From Protopterus annectens (lineage: Eukaryota > Chordata > Ceratodontiformes > Protopteridae), in contig NC_056744.1 in assembly GCF_019279795.1 (NCBI RefSeq), positions 905,861,079 through 905,925,078 of the forward strand: 64,000 bases of DNA, written 5' to 3'. The position numbers and the translations under genes are program-made. Below, in pieces: positions 31,168 through 43,519 of this stretch. Position 1 is the stretch's first letter, and the number at the start of each line of letters is the position of its first letter. The notes beneath the pieces were generated by a model that had not been told where the DNA came from, did no database searches, and was given only the letters and a program-made list of their open reading frames with translations.

Positions 31168-32040
31168 ATAATACAGTTTGTGAAATATTCATTAAAGACA
31201 ATACTTCTTTGGCCCAGTCAAAGTCAGAAAAACTTTGAGTCTTTAAAAATGTTGCTGTGATCATAGAAAACACTGAGCAAATTCACTAAAAACATACAGT
31301 TGACTAGAAGAGATTTACAGGTGAAGTGTTAAGTAGCCCATCATTATGTAGGGGCTCTCTAACAGCAACATATTTACTTTCAATTATATTTACCCTTATT
31401 TCTGTAATTTTCTGGCATTTACAAAGTATATGTAAATAGCTAGCATTGATCAGCTGACATCTACAGCATTTGTTATATTTACTCCATCCTCAGGCAAGTG
31501 GTTGTAGAGGTAGTAGTGCCATAGATTAATTTGCCTTCTGAGTGCAAAATCCAGGAGGTAGCTTATCAGTGTGGATGTTTGTGGCTTGCTGCATCCCCTT
31601 AGCCATGTAAATCTCTGCAGTTATAAAATTGGTCTAATTAATGTATAAACCTTCATTAAATGTAGAGCAGCCATCCATTAACATTCTGCAAAAGGATTTC
31701 AGTCAGAGTTTTCTTCTTATGCTTTAAGTGGAAATCTGATGCCATAACAATGAACTTTTAAAGTAGTTGTTACCCTTTAGGATTCCTGATCATACAGTAC
31801 AGACCATATTTATAATATTTGCCATCCACTGAGTCCCTGATCGATACCTAGTATGTGAATTCTCTCAAGGGACTGAATCCAGCTACCAGTCCCATAAATC
31901 CTTTAGAAAGACAATGCCATGCTGACCCATGTATTCTACATCACTGATGTTCTATCTGTCTTAACCTGTGTGTGATCCATATTCTATAACAGAAATGGTC
32001 CTAGGATCCACATGGAATTGAATTCCTAATAGGTACATTA
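29870..32040. other. Intergenic, no gene seen; (TA)20 at 31,123-31,162
   Basis: The only structure noted is the (TA)n tract of about 20 units. No ORF or repeat family was recognised. Confidence 0.4.
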
Positions 32041-32044
32041 TTGC

Positions 32045-32211
32045 TGACAGTTGGCACAGAGGTTAAGGTTCAACTTTAGCTCCTGTAATACAGGAGTTGA
32101 TTCTTTCAGCCCTCATTTGTCCAATGTGTGACCTTGTGCAAGTCACTTAACCAGACCCCTGAAAAAGGGCTATGTGTCCAATCAGCCTACCTGGTTAAAA
32201 ATAGGATTATT
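32045..32211 (+). mobile_element. MIR/CORE-like SINE, copy C1
   Basis: It has a tRNA-like head (ACAGTTGGCACAGAGGTTAAGG) and the hallmark TGTGTGACCTTGTGCAAGTCACTTAACC of MIR-type SINEs near its 3' part, then an (ATT)n tail. Other copies lie at 32.48-32.99, 53.4 and 55.0 kb. Confidence 0.65.
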
Positions 32212-32478
32212 ATTATTGTACCAACTTTGCGGTGGTGGTGCTGTGGTAGCGTTGTCGCCTCACACTAAGACGTTGTCCTGTTCAATTCTCAGCTAGAGCG
32301 TCTTCTGTGTGGAGACATGCATGAATGGGCGTACCTTCATTGAAGGTTGTGTGTCAGGGCCGGCAACTCGGCACGTAAAAATCTACTGCCAATCATTAGC
32401 GAACTGGAGTTCCACTGTGGTGACCCCTAACTGAGAAAAAAGCCAAAAGACACAACAACAACATTATTGTACCAACTT
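32212..32478 (+). mobile_element. SINE family S1, short subtype, 16-bp target duplication
   Basis: Element 32,228-32,462, flanked by ATTATTGTACCAACTT at 32,212-32,227 and 32,463-32,478. The head has box A/B remnants, and the body lacks the central block. It inserted in the tail of the MIR-like copy C1. Confidence 0.92.
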
Positions 32479-32990
32479 GAAAGAGTCTGACAGTTGGCTT
32501 AGAGGACTCTTCTTCTTCGGCTTTTCCTGGTTAGGGGTCGCCACAGCGGATCACCTGTCCGCTCATGATTGGCAGTGGAGTTTTACAGTGTTGAGTTGCC
32601 AGCCCGGCGCCCAACCTTCCACAGAAGGCACATGCATGCATGCACTCATGCCTAGGGCCAATTTAGAGGTCCAATCCACCTACAGCATGTCTTTGGGATG
32701 TGGGAGGAAACTGGAGCACCCAGAGGAAACCCACGTGACCACAGGGAGGACATGCAGACTCCACACAGAAGGCACCCCAGCCAAGGATCAAACCGGAGAA
32801 CCTCTTGCTGTGAGGTGACAATGCTAACCGCTGGCTTAGAGGACTAAGGAGCTGTAAATGAGCTGTGGTGCAAGGTTTGATTTTCTCACCTTCCATTGCC
32901 TAACTGTGTGACTCTGTGCAAGTCATTTAACCAGAAAATCTATGGATATCAGTGCTCTACCCCAAAAAACAAATACAAATGAATAAATAA
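32479..32990 (+). mobile_element. MIR/CORE-like SINE, copy C2, split by a later SINE
   Basis: The head (GAGTCTGACAGTTGGCTTAGAGGACT) lies left of the S1 copy at 32,509-32,832. The rest (AAGGAGCTGTAAATG..., AACTGTGTGACTCTGTGCAAGTCATTTAACC) lies right of it. An A-rich (AAATAAATA) tail follows near 32,980. Confidence 0.65.
32496..32845 (-). mobile_element. SINE family S1, full-length copy, 13-bp target duplication
   Basis: Element 32,509-32,832 on the minus strand. GGCTTAGAGGACT flanks it at 32,496-32,508 and 32,833-32,845. It includes the full central block (GTTTCCTCCCACATCCCAAAG type) seen in many fish genomes. It broke MIR-like copy C2, so S1 is younger. Confidence 0.93.
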
Positions 32991-32999
32991 AAATAAAAT

Positions 33000-35048
33000 A
33001 TCAATTCTGGAAGTAAATTCTGGCAAACTGCATTTAAAGGGAAGATTTAAGTTTTGCATTCATTAAGACAGTTCAGATGTGGCTGAGTTAATTAGACAAT
33101 GCAGTCATTTACAAACCATGAAGAGATACAATTCTGGGAATATTTTATTAAGATACAAGTATGAGCCAAATGCTCCTATAAGACTGAAGATAAAGTTTGT
33201 ACTGCAAGAATGAATAATAATAGGAAAATCATGTAACTTGGTCCAGTACTTGCATGCAACTCAGACGTTGGGAAATATGTCCTGCTCAGAACTTCTTTAG
33301 CCTGAGGGCCGGTATACAACAGCTTATAGCAGTTAATATATTGATGGAGAAAAACATGACAAATATAAAATTCCAATTCAGTGCATAAAACACTTTCCTA
33401 AAGTCTATATGAAGTGCTACATGTGGGGTAGATGAGGTTTATACAACAGACTGTAGATTTAATCACAGCCTGAAAAGGTCAGGATACCCTACTTTTCCTT
33501 TTACTAAATTTTGCTGTTTGTCTGGTGTTACATTTTCAATCTTCCAGGACAGACTTTTTTGCATATATTTTTGTTTCTATAGGAAGCAAAGATATCAACA
33601 GATAACTGCTAGGACAAAGTTTATTTTTCCCTTATTTAGGAAAGAATTAAACTAATATAGCTGTACAGTCAAGCAAATATCCTGAAACAATTGCTCCACT
33701 GAATAATATAGAAAGAGTCATCTAAGACTACTTTAAATCATTTATAAAAGTCAGGGATAAGGCCATCTGGCCCTGCTGTCCTGCCACTTCTGAGGGGTGT
33801 TAACTGCTGCACTTTCTGCTTTGTTAATGGGATTTCTACAAGTTTTGCTTCTGTCTTTTATCTTAAGGATTCATGTTGGGTCGCCAAAGGTAATTTTGGC
33901 GATAGTAAACAGATCAAAAAGCATTTGCCAAAACTACCTTCAGTGAACATGGGAAAGCAATCTCCACTTTTGGTGAAGTTAGTTTCAGCAAACAGTTTTC
34001 AGTCTTTTTGCATTCTTTGAAATTACCTTCATTGATCCGACATCCTCCCTATCTTAAAAGCCTAGTTAAACCTCAAGAAGCTTTTAATTATTCCTGTATT
34101 CTTTTGTATCACACTGTAAGCACCATTATTGCATTCCTGAGTAAGCATGCTATTTAATATGTATTGAATAATACAAATATTTTCCTAGAGCACAGTGGTG
34201 AACAAACTTAACAGAAAGAAATTACCATGTGTTTTATTCTTTCATGTAAAGAGTTTTGAAATTAATTGTTACTGGTAACTGCTAAGTGTATTCCCGGGGG
34301 GGGGGGGGGGGGTTATTAATTGATTGTTTTCAATTTCAAGATAAATTAACTAAATGAGTACTCAGTAGGTGCATATTGCATTGTCTCTCATTACCATTTT
34401 GAAATATTGAAGAGATCACTTGTACAAGACCTGACTTGTTTTGTCTTCCTGGAGGCAGAAAGTAATTTATGATAGTGGGTGCTGGCAAGATTATTATGGT
34501 CTGTGGACTAACTGTACTTTGCAAACTCTGTGAGTCTTTCAATGATATGTGATATTCCCCAAATGAATCCTACAAAGAAACTTTAGCTTTGTCCCTGGTC
34601 CAGTCTGTAAGTTACTTATCAATTAACTTGGGAGAAGTAATCCTCTACACCCATTAAAATGTATTTATTGTGTTCTGCCTTTCATGTATTTTTGTAAATT
34701 GTAATGCTTTTACTTTTTGTTTAGCCATTCATACAAGCCATTTTACTTCCTTATTTGTACATGCCACACTCCTAATATACTTTGCTAGATGTGAAATGCC
34801 TTTCTATAGAGATTTAATTTCTGTTTAATTTTTAGCTAAGTTGTTTATGATCATCAGTGGCCCAACCCCTAACTGTGACTTAAAAAAATCCTAGTGTCCT
34901 AGTGTTTAGCTATATACATAGACAATATGGACGAATTCCAGTATTCTGCAAGCTTGCATTTAAATTATTTTGTCACATTAATATCTTTTAACAAAGGATC
35001 CAGCTTACAGCTATAATTATCCATGGCAAGTTTGTATTTTGCCAGTTG
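33000..35048. other. Intergenic; G16 tract and a possible small MITE
   Basis: 34,296-34,312 is a run of 16 or so G. At about 33,877-34,045 the ends GGGTCGCCAAAGGTAATTTTG and (reverse) GTCGGATCAATGAAGGTAATTTC look like imperfect inverted repeats around AT-rich filler, but without a target duplication I leave it as possible. No genes. Confidence 0.35.
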
Positions 35049-35348
35049 TGATGGCACCCTACAATGCTCTGATAATGAGGAAGAATTAACTGTAACATCC
35101 ACAACAGAATTATAGGCTTTGAAACTAGTCACATGTCAAGCCTACTTGCCGCATTATATTTGTCTGCAAAATATGTATATTCATGCTGTTTAGGATATAA
35201 TAGCTTACATATATTTTACAAATTCTGTTTTATCAACAAATGTTGTTTTTCTCCCCGGGCCTCCGCTGAAAATGGACAAAAATATAATTCTGTTGTGGAT
35301 GTTACAGTTAATTCTTCCTCATTATCAGAGCATTGTAGGGTGCCATCA
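35049..35348. repeat. Perfect 66-bp inverted repeat with 168-bp loop
   Basis: 35,049-35,114 and 35,283-35,348 are exact reverse complements. The loop holds a short piece matching the LINE 3' end (CTCCCCGGGCCTCCGCTGAA at about 35,252). The right arm ends exactly where the L2-like LINE begins. Confidence 0.95.
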
Positions 35349-37140
35349 CTACACTTTCTGCTGATCAACTCCCTGCCGAGTACCTACAAAAATCAGCTGA
35401 TGCTATTGCTTACCCCGTCTCAATACTAATCAATCGAACCATAGTAAAAGCTAAAATTCCCACCATCTGGAAAATATCCTATGTAATCCCACTTCACAAA
35501 GGAGGCAGCTCTACTGAATTCTCCAATTATAGGCCAATAGCTATACTCTCCACTTGCAAAGATTATGGAAAAATGTATTCATAGACAACTCATGCACCAC
35601 CTAATCCAAAATCGCCTTATGGCAGACACTCAGCATGGCTTCCATCCTAATCACAGTAGTACTTCAGCCCTCCTAGCCTTTACTAACACCATTAACCATG
35701 ATCACAACAATAATTATATATCCTCAGCCCTCTTTTTGGATCTTTCCAAGGCATTCGATATGGTTGATCACCAACTTGTAATCCACACCCTGCAAACATT
35801 CTGTCTAGATACTGGAGCCCTCCAATGGTTTCAATCCTACCTGAATGGTCAACAGCAGGCTGTCCTCTGGCAGAACAAACTCTCTAACCTTCTACCTAAC
35901 ACCCTTGGAGTACCACAAGGCTCTATACTAGGGCCTTTGCTGTTCTCCATCTTCATTAACGACCTTTATACTGTCATCCCAAAAGTCAGCTGTATCCAAT
36001 ATGCTGATGACTCTACTCTGATTTGCTCAGTTATGGTCTGCTACCCAGACCACCTTTAATACAATAGAAAACTGGCTTTCTGAACATCGTCTGATCCTAA
36101 ATCCCAAAAAAACTAAAATGCTGTTATTTTCACCAACACGTAGGTCTACCGCTTTCACCTTTACCATAAAATCAAATGGTGGCACAATAATCTCCCCTGA
36201 CCCATCTACAAAACTATTAGGTGTCATCATAGACAATAATCTAAAATTTGACCTACATGTTAACCAAACTATCAAAACCATCAATAAAAAACTAGGGTCA
36301 CTTTACAGAATAAAAGCCTTCCTAACCCCTCCAGATAAAATTGCCATAGCTCGCTCTCACCTTCTTTCAACCCTTCTGTATGCATCCCCTCTACTCTTGA
36401 ATTTAAACAAGACTGTCCTTAACAAACTCTCAATTTGCTACAACCACATTGCCAGGTTTGCCACTGGGCTGCCTTTTAGGACACATCATTGCATCAATCT
36501 AAATCAGCTTGGGTGGCTTGAACTACCCAGCCTAATCCAGTATAACCAACTGATTATGGCCTATAAAATCCTCTATAATCTGGACAATACTCCTACACTT
36601 AAAAATATTATCACCCCCTATAACAATCCTAGACCGCTTGATCCTCTAACAAACTACTAATTCAGACTAGCAAAATTAATAACACAGCCGGTGATTCTCT
36701 CTTTGCAAACTCTGTAAGTAGATCCTGGAACTCTCTTCCAGCTGATATTACCTTACTTTCCACCTTAGGTCAATTTAAAACTAGACTCAAACAACATTTG
36801 TCACTTAACTGGCTATGTCAATGTATCAAGCCTGGCTAACTCTCTCTAGAATGTGTAAAAATCTGTTAACCAGTTTACTGTGTAATTTAATTTAATCCTG
36901 ACTTGTGCTCAGGATTAACTGTAACCTGTGGAACTTGTTTAACTTGCTTACTTATGTAATCTCTGTAAATAGTCTGTTTGTAATATGTAATGCTGGTATT
37001 ATGTAATGCTGTATCTGCTTACCCTTGGAGCTTTTCTCCCCGGGCCTCCGCAGAAAATGGACATGCATCCAGTCGGACTATCCCGGTCAACAAATGTAAA
37101 ATAAAATAAATAAATAAATTATCATTAGATTCTGTAAATA
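35349..37140 (+). mobile_element. L2-like LINE, 5'-truncated
   Basis: The RT frame begins immediately after the inverted repeat. It continues through two long frames to a 3' UTR ending in CTCCCCGGGCCTCCGCAGAA... and an (AAATA)n tail at 37,097-37,120. The same 3' end, reversed, closes the LINE at 57.1 kb, so both belong to one family. Confidence 0.88.
35350..36660 (+). pseudogene. L2-like LINE reverse transcriptase, 5'-truncated and frameshifted
   Basis: Translation starts in the RT at 'LPAEYLQKSADAIAYPVSILINRT' and runs through 'VIPLHKGGSSTEFSNYRPIAILSTC', 'QHGFHPNHSSTSAL', motif A 'SALFLDLSKAFDMVDH', motif B 'LGVPQGSILGPLLFSIFINDL' and motif C 'IQYADDSTLI', all catalytic residues present. 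A frame change near 35,560 and another near 36,050 lead into the thumb frame 36,118-36,660 ('LGVIIDNNLKFDLHVNQ', 'LLYASPLLL'). The endonuclease half is missing. Dead by truncation. Confidence 0.88.
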
Positions 37141-37144
37141 TGTA

Positions 37145-37780
37145 GATAGCTTGGGCTTCTTAATTGTACAAGCAGGAAATTTATACAGCTCCAGATCCAA
37201 TACTACATTTAAATCCTCATAAATATAATAGAATGTTTATTAGGATGATGCTTTCTAATAATGTCCAATATTTTATCTAGATGTGCGTTATTAGCAATAT
37301 TGCAACCAGAGAGAACGGCTTATTATTAGAGTGAAATAAATCAGCAATCCAGAGGCCTTTAGTACTAATCAGTTGCTATAACTTACATCCCAGTGTCTTA
37401 AAATAAGTACTAATTTCTTTGCCACATTAGAGCAGTCTCTAGTTCTCAGCACAGACACAGATTCATAAATACCATGTAATTCTCTTGGTTCAGCTTTGTT
37501 TGCTGTAAGAAATGATGTCTGCATCAGATTTGAGTAGTTGCCCCACTACTGCATGAGCTTTAATCTTAGCAGAGATACCTTTGACATTCCATTCTGGATC
37601 CCTTACTCATGCTCAAGATGAAATTGTTTGAGCATCAGCAGCACATAGAAAAAAAACATAATACCAAATGCTATTTGCCATAGGAAAATGTTGCTGGTGG
37701 AGTGTCCGTGTTTGCGCTGGCAATAATTAACATGTTTTAGGAGATTTTTCCCTTCTTCAAGTTGGTGTGACCGTAGAGTT
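37145..37780. other. Intergenic, nothing identified
   Basis: No ORF with recognisable content. It leads into the long (TA)n array. Confidence 0.4.
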
Positions 37781-39560
<1,780 letters not shown>

Positions 39561-39570
<10 letters not shown>

Positions 39571-39867
39571 ATACCTCTCAACTTCTTAGCACAAAAAATC
39601 TGGACAAAACCTAAAATGATGGGGGTAGAAAGACTCAAAATAGGGACAGATTTTAAATATTGCTGTTTTAAGCTTAGAAAATTGCTAGGATAACAAGATG
39701 TGTGTTTGCATGCATTTTCTGAAGGATATGAAGTCTGAAAATCAAATGCATGTCATTATTTAGTAACTTCAATCCTCAGTGATTTGTCCAAAGAACACAA
39801 ATTGTATGAGGAAAGGACTCAAAATATGAGGCAAAAATCTGGACAGTTGAGAGGTATGTCCCCCACT
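39561..39867. mobile_element. MITE, family M1, copy 2, with 10-bp target duplication
   Basis: Element 39,571-39,857, flanked by GTCCCCCACT at 39,561-39,570 and 39,858-39,867. Its ends are inverted repeats ATACCTCTCAAC / GTTGAGAGGTAT. Inside are copies of an 'AAATCTGGACA' word near both ends. No ORF. This is the best-preserved copy of the family. Confidence 0.85.
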
Positions 39868-40239
39868 CTGAAATCTCCTTGTAATGGGTCGACAGCATTT
39901 CTGTGATCTGCTGCATTCATTTTTCATGAGTTGAGGTTGTATTTTTCATAGCTTTCAATTCATTCAGTTATAGCCTTTTACAACAGCTTGGGTTGAAGCT
40001 TCACAGTACTGTGTATGGCCTTGATATCTTCATACATAGTTTTAGGGCTCACTGTCATGTTTGTTATCTCTCAACCCAAATGGCACCAGAGTCTATGATC
40101 TGGCATTACTCTAAATATAAAAAGGCCATCAGTATTCTAAACTTAAGCTGTGGTTAGCCATTCAACTGTTACAAAACATTGAACACCAACTTCATTATCA
40201 GCATCATTAATACATCTTTTCCCATTTTCTACATGAGGT

Positions 40240-40765
40240 GGTGTGTTGTATCAGCTGTAGTCACCATTCTTAGTTCAGTGCCCCTCTCTTACATTCTTTT
40301 ATAGTCATGTCTAACTGCCTTAGATCTTCCCTCAAACAGTCCATCCATCTCTTTGCTTGATGTTCTCATTTCCTCTCACCTTCTTCCTATCTCTCTCAAA
40401 TCTTCTTCACCACATTGTCTTATGCTTTTCAACACATGTCCAGACCACTGTAATCTGTTCTCTTTGATCTTATCTGCAACTACAGCTACTTTGGCTTCTG
40501 CTCTAATGTCATAATTTCTTTATCTGTCTCACATTGTGCATCCAACCAACCATCTCAGGCACTTCATCTCCATCACCTGCAGCTTCCTCATCTGCTCTGC
40601 CTTCATTGCCCACGTTTCTGTGCACACAGAGGTGCTAGTCTCCCCACTGTTTTGAAAACCTTACTTTACAGATTCTTTAGCATTCTTTTGTTAATCACTA
40701 TCCGTTACACTCTGTGCCAGTTGGCTGCAGCCCCTCTGATTTCAGCTTTGACCTCACCATCCAGG
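40240..40765 (-). pseudogene. RTE-type LINE, C-terminal part of RT ORF (right of the CR1 insertion in reading order)
   Basis: Minus strand: 'DGEVKAEIRGAAANWHRV', then 'KVFKTVGRLAPLCAQ', 'EMKCLRWLVGCTM', 'RNYDIRAEAKVAVVADKIKENRLQWSGHVLK' and 'EEMRTSSKEMDGL'. These match, box by box, the end of RTE/BovB-type ORFs ('EmrMLRWmcG.tr.D.irN..ir...gvApI.dKmrEnRLRWfGHVqRr'). Internal stops make it a pseudogene. It continues from 43,155-43,515, the two parts being separated by a CR1. Confidence 0.88.
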
Positions 40766-43150
40766 TTCATAGGTTTATAGGTTCATAGGTGTGTACTAGG
40801 CCAATGGCCCTGGAGACTTTACAAGCCTAGCGTATAGAAGTGGCCTGGCATCATGCCACCGTTAGTTCCTCGTGCCTCTATCAACTAGAGCCACTGGAGT
40901 GATCCCTGGAGTGAACTTTCTATTTCCCATCCACTCATCAAGAATTCTCTTGAAAAGGGCCAGTGAGGTGCTCTGCTTGACATGTATGGGAAGTCTATTC
41001 CAGAGCATGGGCAGTCTCTGGGTTATGAACCTGTCCCTCCAGCATGTTCTGTTGATTGTGGTAATGTGGTTGAGGTCTTTGGAACATGTGGTGAGGAGGG
41101 ATTGGGATTTCTTTATGTGTAACATTACTAACAGGGCTGGGTCAGACATGGCTTTGTAAGTCAAGCAGAGATTGCCTCTTATTAGATGATATGAGACAGA
41201 GAAAAGCTGGAATTCTTTTAGTCTGTGCATGTAGGGCATGTGTTTAAGGCCTAGGATCCTCTTCATGATGTACTTTTGTGGCCTTTCCAGCTGTTGCAGG
41301 TGTTTAGTGAGGTACATGCCAAATGGGGCATTATACTTGATAATTGGTCTAATGAGGGAAGAGTAGAGAGAGAGATGATGACCTCTTTCTTCCTGGATGC
41401 AAAACCCTTGGTAATGAGATGTGCCACGTAGAAGGACTTTCAGACCACAGTGGCAAGGTGGTGGCCGAAGGAGAGGTTGCTGTCAACCTGTGTCCCCAGA
41501 TCTCTTATAACGCCTTCAGTGTTCAGTGGGCTACCATCAATGTGGTAATTAGTGGGAACTGAGTTTTTCCCAAAGTGAATGACTACGCATTTTTTGGCAT
41601 TAAGCTTAAGGCCATGGTTTTGACACCAGTCGTTGGTCTCAGTGAGGCCTTTCTGTAGGATGTCTACATCACTTGGGGAAATAATAATGGCTCCCACCTT
41701 GCAATCACTGGCGAATTTGGTCAGCCAGAGTCCCTCCATGTTAGCCTGAACTTCTGAGAAGTAGATGCCAAACAGGAGTGGACCCAGGACCGATCCTTGT
41801 GGGACTCCACTCATGACTGGTCGGCAGTCTGACTTGGAGTCTGCTACTTTCACACTGTGAGTTCTATCTGTGAACCAATTTGCAACCCACCTAGTGATAT
41901 AGGGGTTGACGCCTAGTTTGGTGATTCTATCAATAATTCCTGAGGGGGAATGGTATCAAAGGCCTTGGCCAGATCGAGGTAGGCTGTATGAACTGCCTTG
42001 CCATCATCCAGAGCTCTGGTGACTGACTCAGAGAAGTCAACCAGGTTGAACAGGCATGATCTACCCTTCACAAAACCAAACTGTGTGGGATCCAGAGTTT
42101 GGAAATTCCCTATATCCTTGTTAATTAGGTCCATGATGATGTTCTCCATAGCCTTACATATCAGACTCGTCAAGCTAATGGGGTGACAGTTCTCAGGGTC
42201 TGTAGTCACTCCTCCTTTATGGAGAGGGATGACTGTAGCAGTGTGCCATTCTGTAGAGACAAAGCCTGAGGTGAGGCTGTGATTGAGCAGGGCACACAGG
42301 TGTGGTGCCAGTTCATTTTGTAATTCATGTAGAACACAGCCAGGGATATTGTCAGGTCCCATTGAAGTTGTATTCTTGACCTTGGACAATGCAGTTTTAA
42401 CCTGTGCTGCATTAATGTTGGCTGTCTGGCATTCTTCCGGTATTGTGATTGGTTCTTTGGGGGGGGGTGGGTAAAGTTGGCACTGAATCTGTCAGCCAGT
42501 ATGTTGGCAATATTTGTTGGCTAAGTGTAGGAGGTACCATTGTGCAGTAACTCAGAGCAAATCTGGGTATTGCAGTGCAGAGTCTTCATATAACTGCAGA
42601 TTTCTTTTTGGTTGTTTTTAGTGTCTGCTACAATTCTGCCTTCATAGCTAGCTTTAGAGGTTTTGATGTGGGATCTCAACTTTTTGTTGAGGCTAATAAG
42701 GGAGTTTTTCCAGTCTTGGGATTTCACCTTTTTCTGCAACAGTTTCTTCCTTCTGTTGTAGAGTTTGTTAATGGCACGGAACCACCAGATTGGCTTCCTT
42801 ATTTTGAAGGAGAGCGTCTTGGTTCTGTTGGTTATGGCTAATTCCATGCATTTATGTATGTGTTCATACAGTGCATTGGTGTATGATTCGGTGGTCATGC
42901 ACCTATTTTCCATTTGCATGGGTGCCATGAAGTTAGCTACCTTTGTTTTTAGGAGCCCAAAGTCAGCTTTGCAGAAGTTTTTCATGATGGTTACCCTTTG
43001 GTGGTGGTATGGGTGAGATGTAGATTTCCATGGTAACTAGTTTGTGGTCGGATCTAACCAGGAAGGAATTGACTATTGGTGTTGAGCAACGGTTGCCCAT
43101 GTTAGTAATAACCAGGTCAAGGATGTTGCTTCCTCTAGTGGGGGCAAGAG
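40766..43150 (-). mobile_element. CR1 LINE, copy 1, 5'-truncated, inserted in an RTE LINE
   Basis: The 3' end, on the plus strand at 40,766, is the (CTATGAAC)-type terminal repeat shared with the copies at 49.37 and 56.15 kb. Reading frames: end of the endonuclease ('TRGSNILDLVITNMG...SDHKLV', 43,150-42,963), a linker (42,521-42,985), RT (42,389-41,440, with gaps) and thumb (41,317-40,862). Confidence 0.88.
40862..43140 (-). pseudogene. CR1 ORF2 remnant, copy 1 (end of endonuclease, RT)
   Basis: RT motifs: 'MGPDNIPGCVLHEL', 'VIPLHKGGVTTDPENCHPISLTS', 'TQFGFVKGRSCL', motif A 'AYLDLAKAFDTIPPQE', motif B 'SGVPQGSVLGPLLFGIYFSEVQ', motif C region 'TKFASDCKVG' (consensus FADD; here ASD, so the catalytic pair is broken), and the C-terminal 'RLPMLWNRLPIHVKQSTSLALFKRILDEWM'. 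Several frameshifts. In CR1 elements this protein nicks target DNA and primes reverse transcription there. Confidence 0.88.
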
Positions 43151-43154
43151 GACT

Positions 43155-43515
43155 TCCCTTCTTCTTAACCACCACTCCCAGATACTTGAAGCTGTTAAAC
43201 TGTTGCACTATTTTCTCATCTGTCTCAATTTTAAGTTTCTTCTGATTCCCCCCATTTTATATCCCATCCCCCAATCATGTGTTGAAGTTCCTCTTTGAAG
43301 TCTGCTTGTAATGCCAGATTGTCTGCATACAGCAGGCCTGTTGATCTTTCCACGACAACTATTTGCTAATGTTAGCCATCACTAGAATGAACAGAAGTGG
43401 GCTCAGAGCAGAACCCTGATGAACCCCTATTTCCAATTGGAACCTCTTTGTGAGTCTGAACACTGTATGTAATTGTGGCATATAGTTCTTGTACATAGCC
43501 TGCAGACCAGGTTAT
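43155..43515 (-). pseudogene. RTE-type LINE, RT core fragment (5' side of the CR1 insertion)
   Basis: Minus strand: 'RFQLEIGVHQGSALSPLLFILVMANIS' (motif B 'GvhQGSaLSPlLFilvmd'), then 'LLYADNLALQADFKEELQHMIGG' (YADD box mutated to YADN) and 'KIVQQFNSFKYLGVVVKKKGS'. The next expected RTE residues appear at 40,765, after the CR1. So the CR1 landed inside this gene. Confidence 0.85.
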
Positions 43516-43519
43516 ACTT

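Noticed and set aside
33877..34045. Small MITE with GGTAATTT inverted ends
   Set aside because: The inverted repeats are imperfect and no target duplication was found, so it is only mentioned as a possibility in the intergenic entry.
41998..43245. Plus-strand ORFs across the CR1 and RTE copies
   Set aside because: They are antisense shadows of the minus-strand LINE frames, as are 49,473-50,256 and 50,596-50,787.
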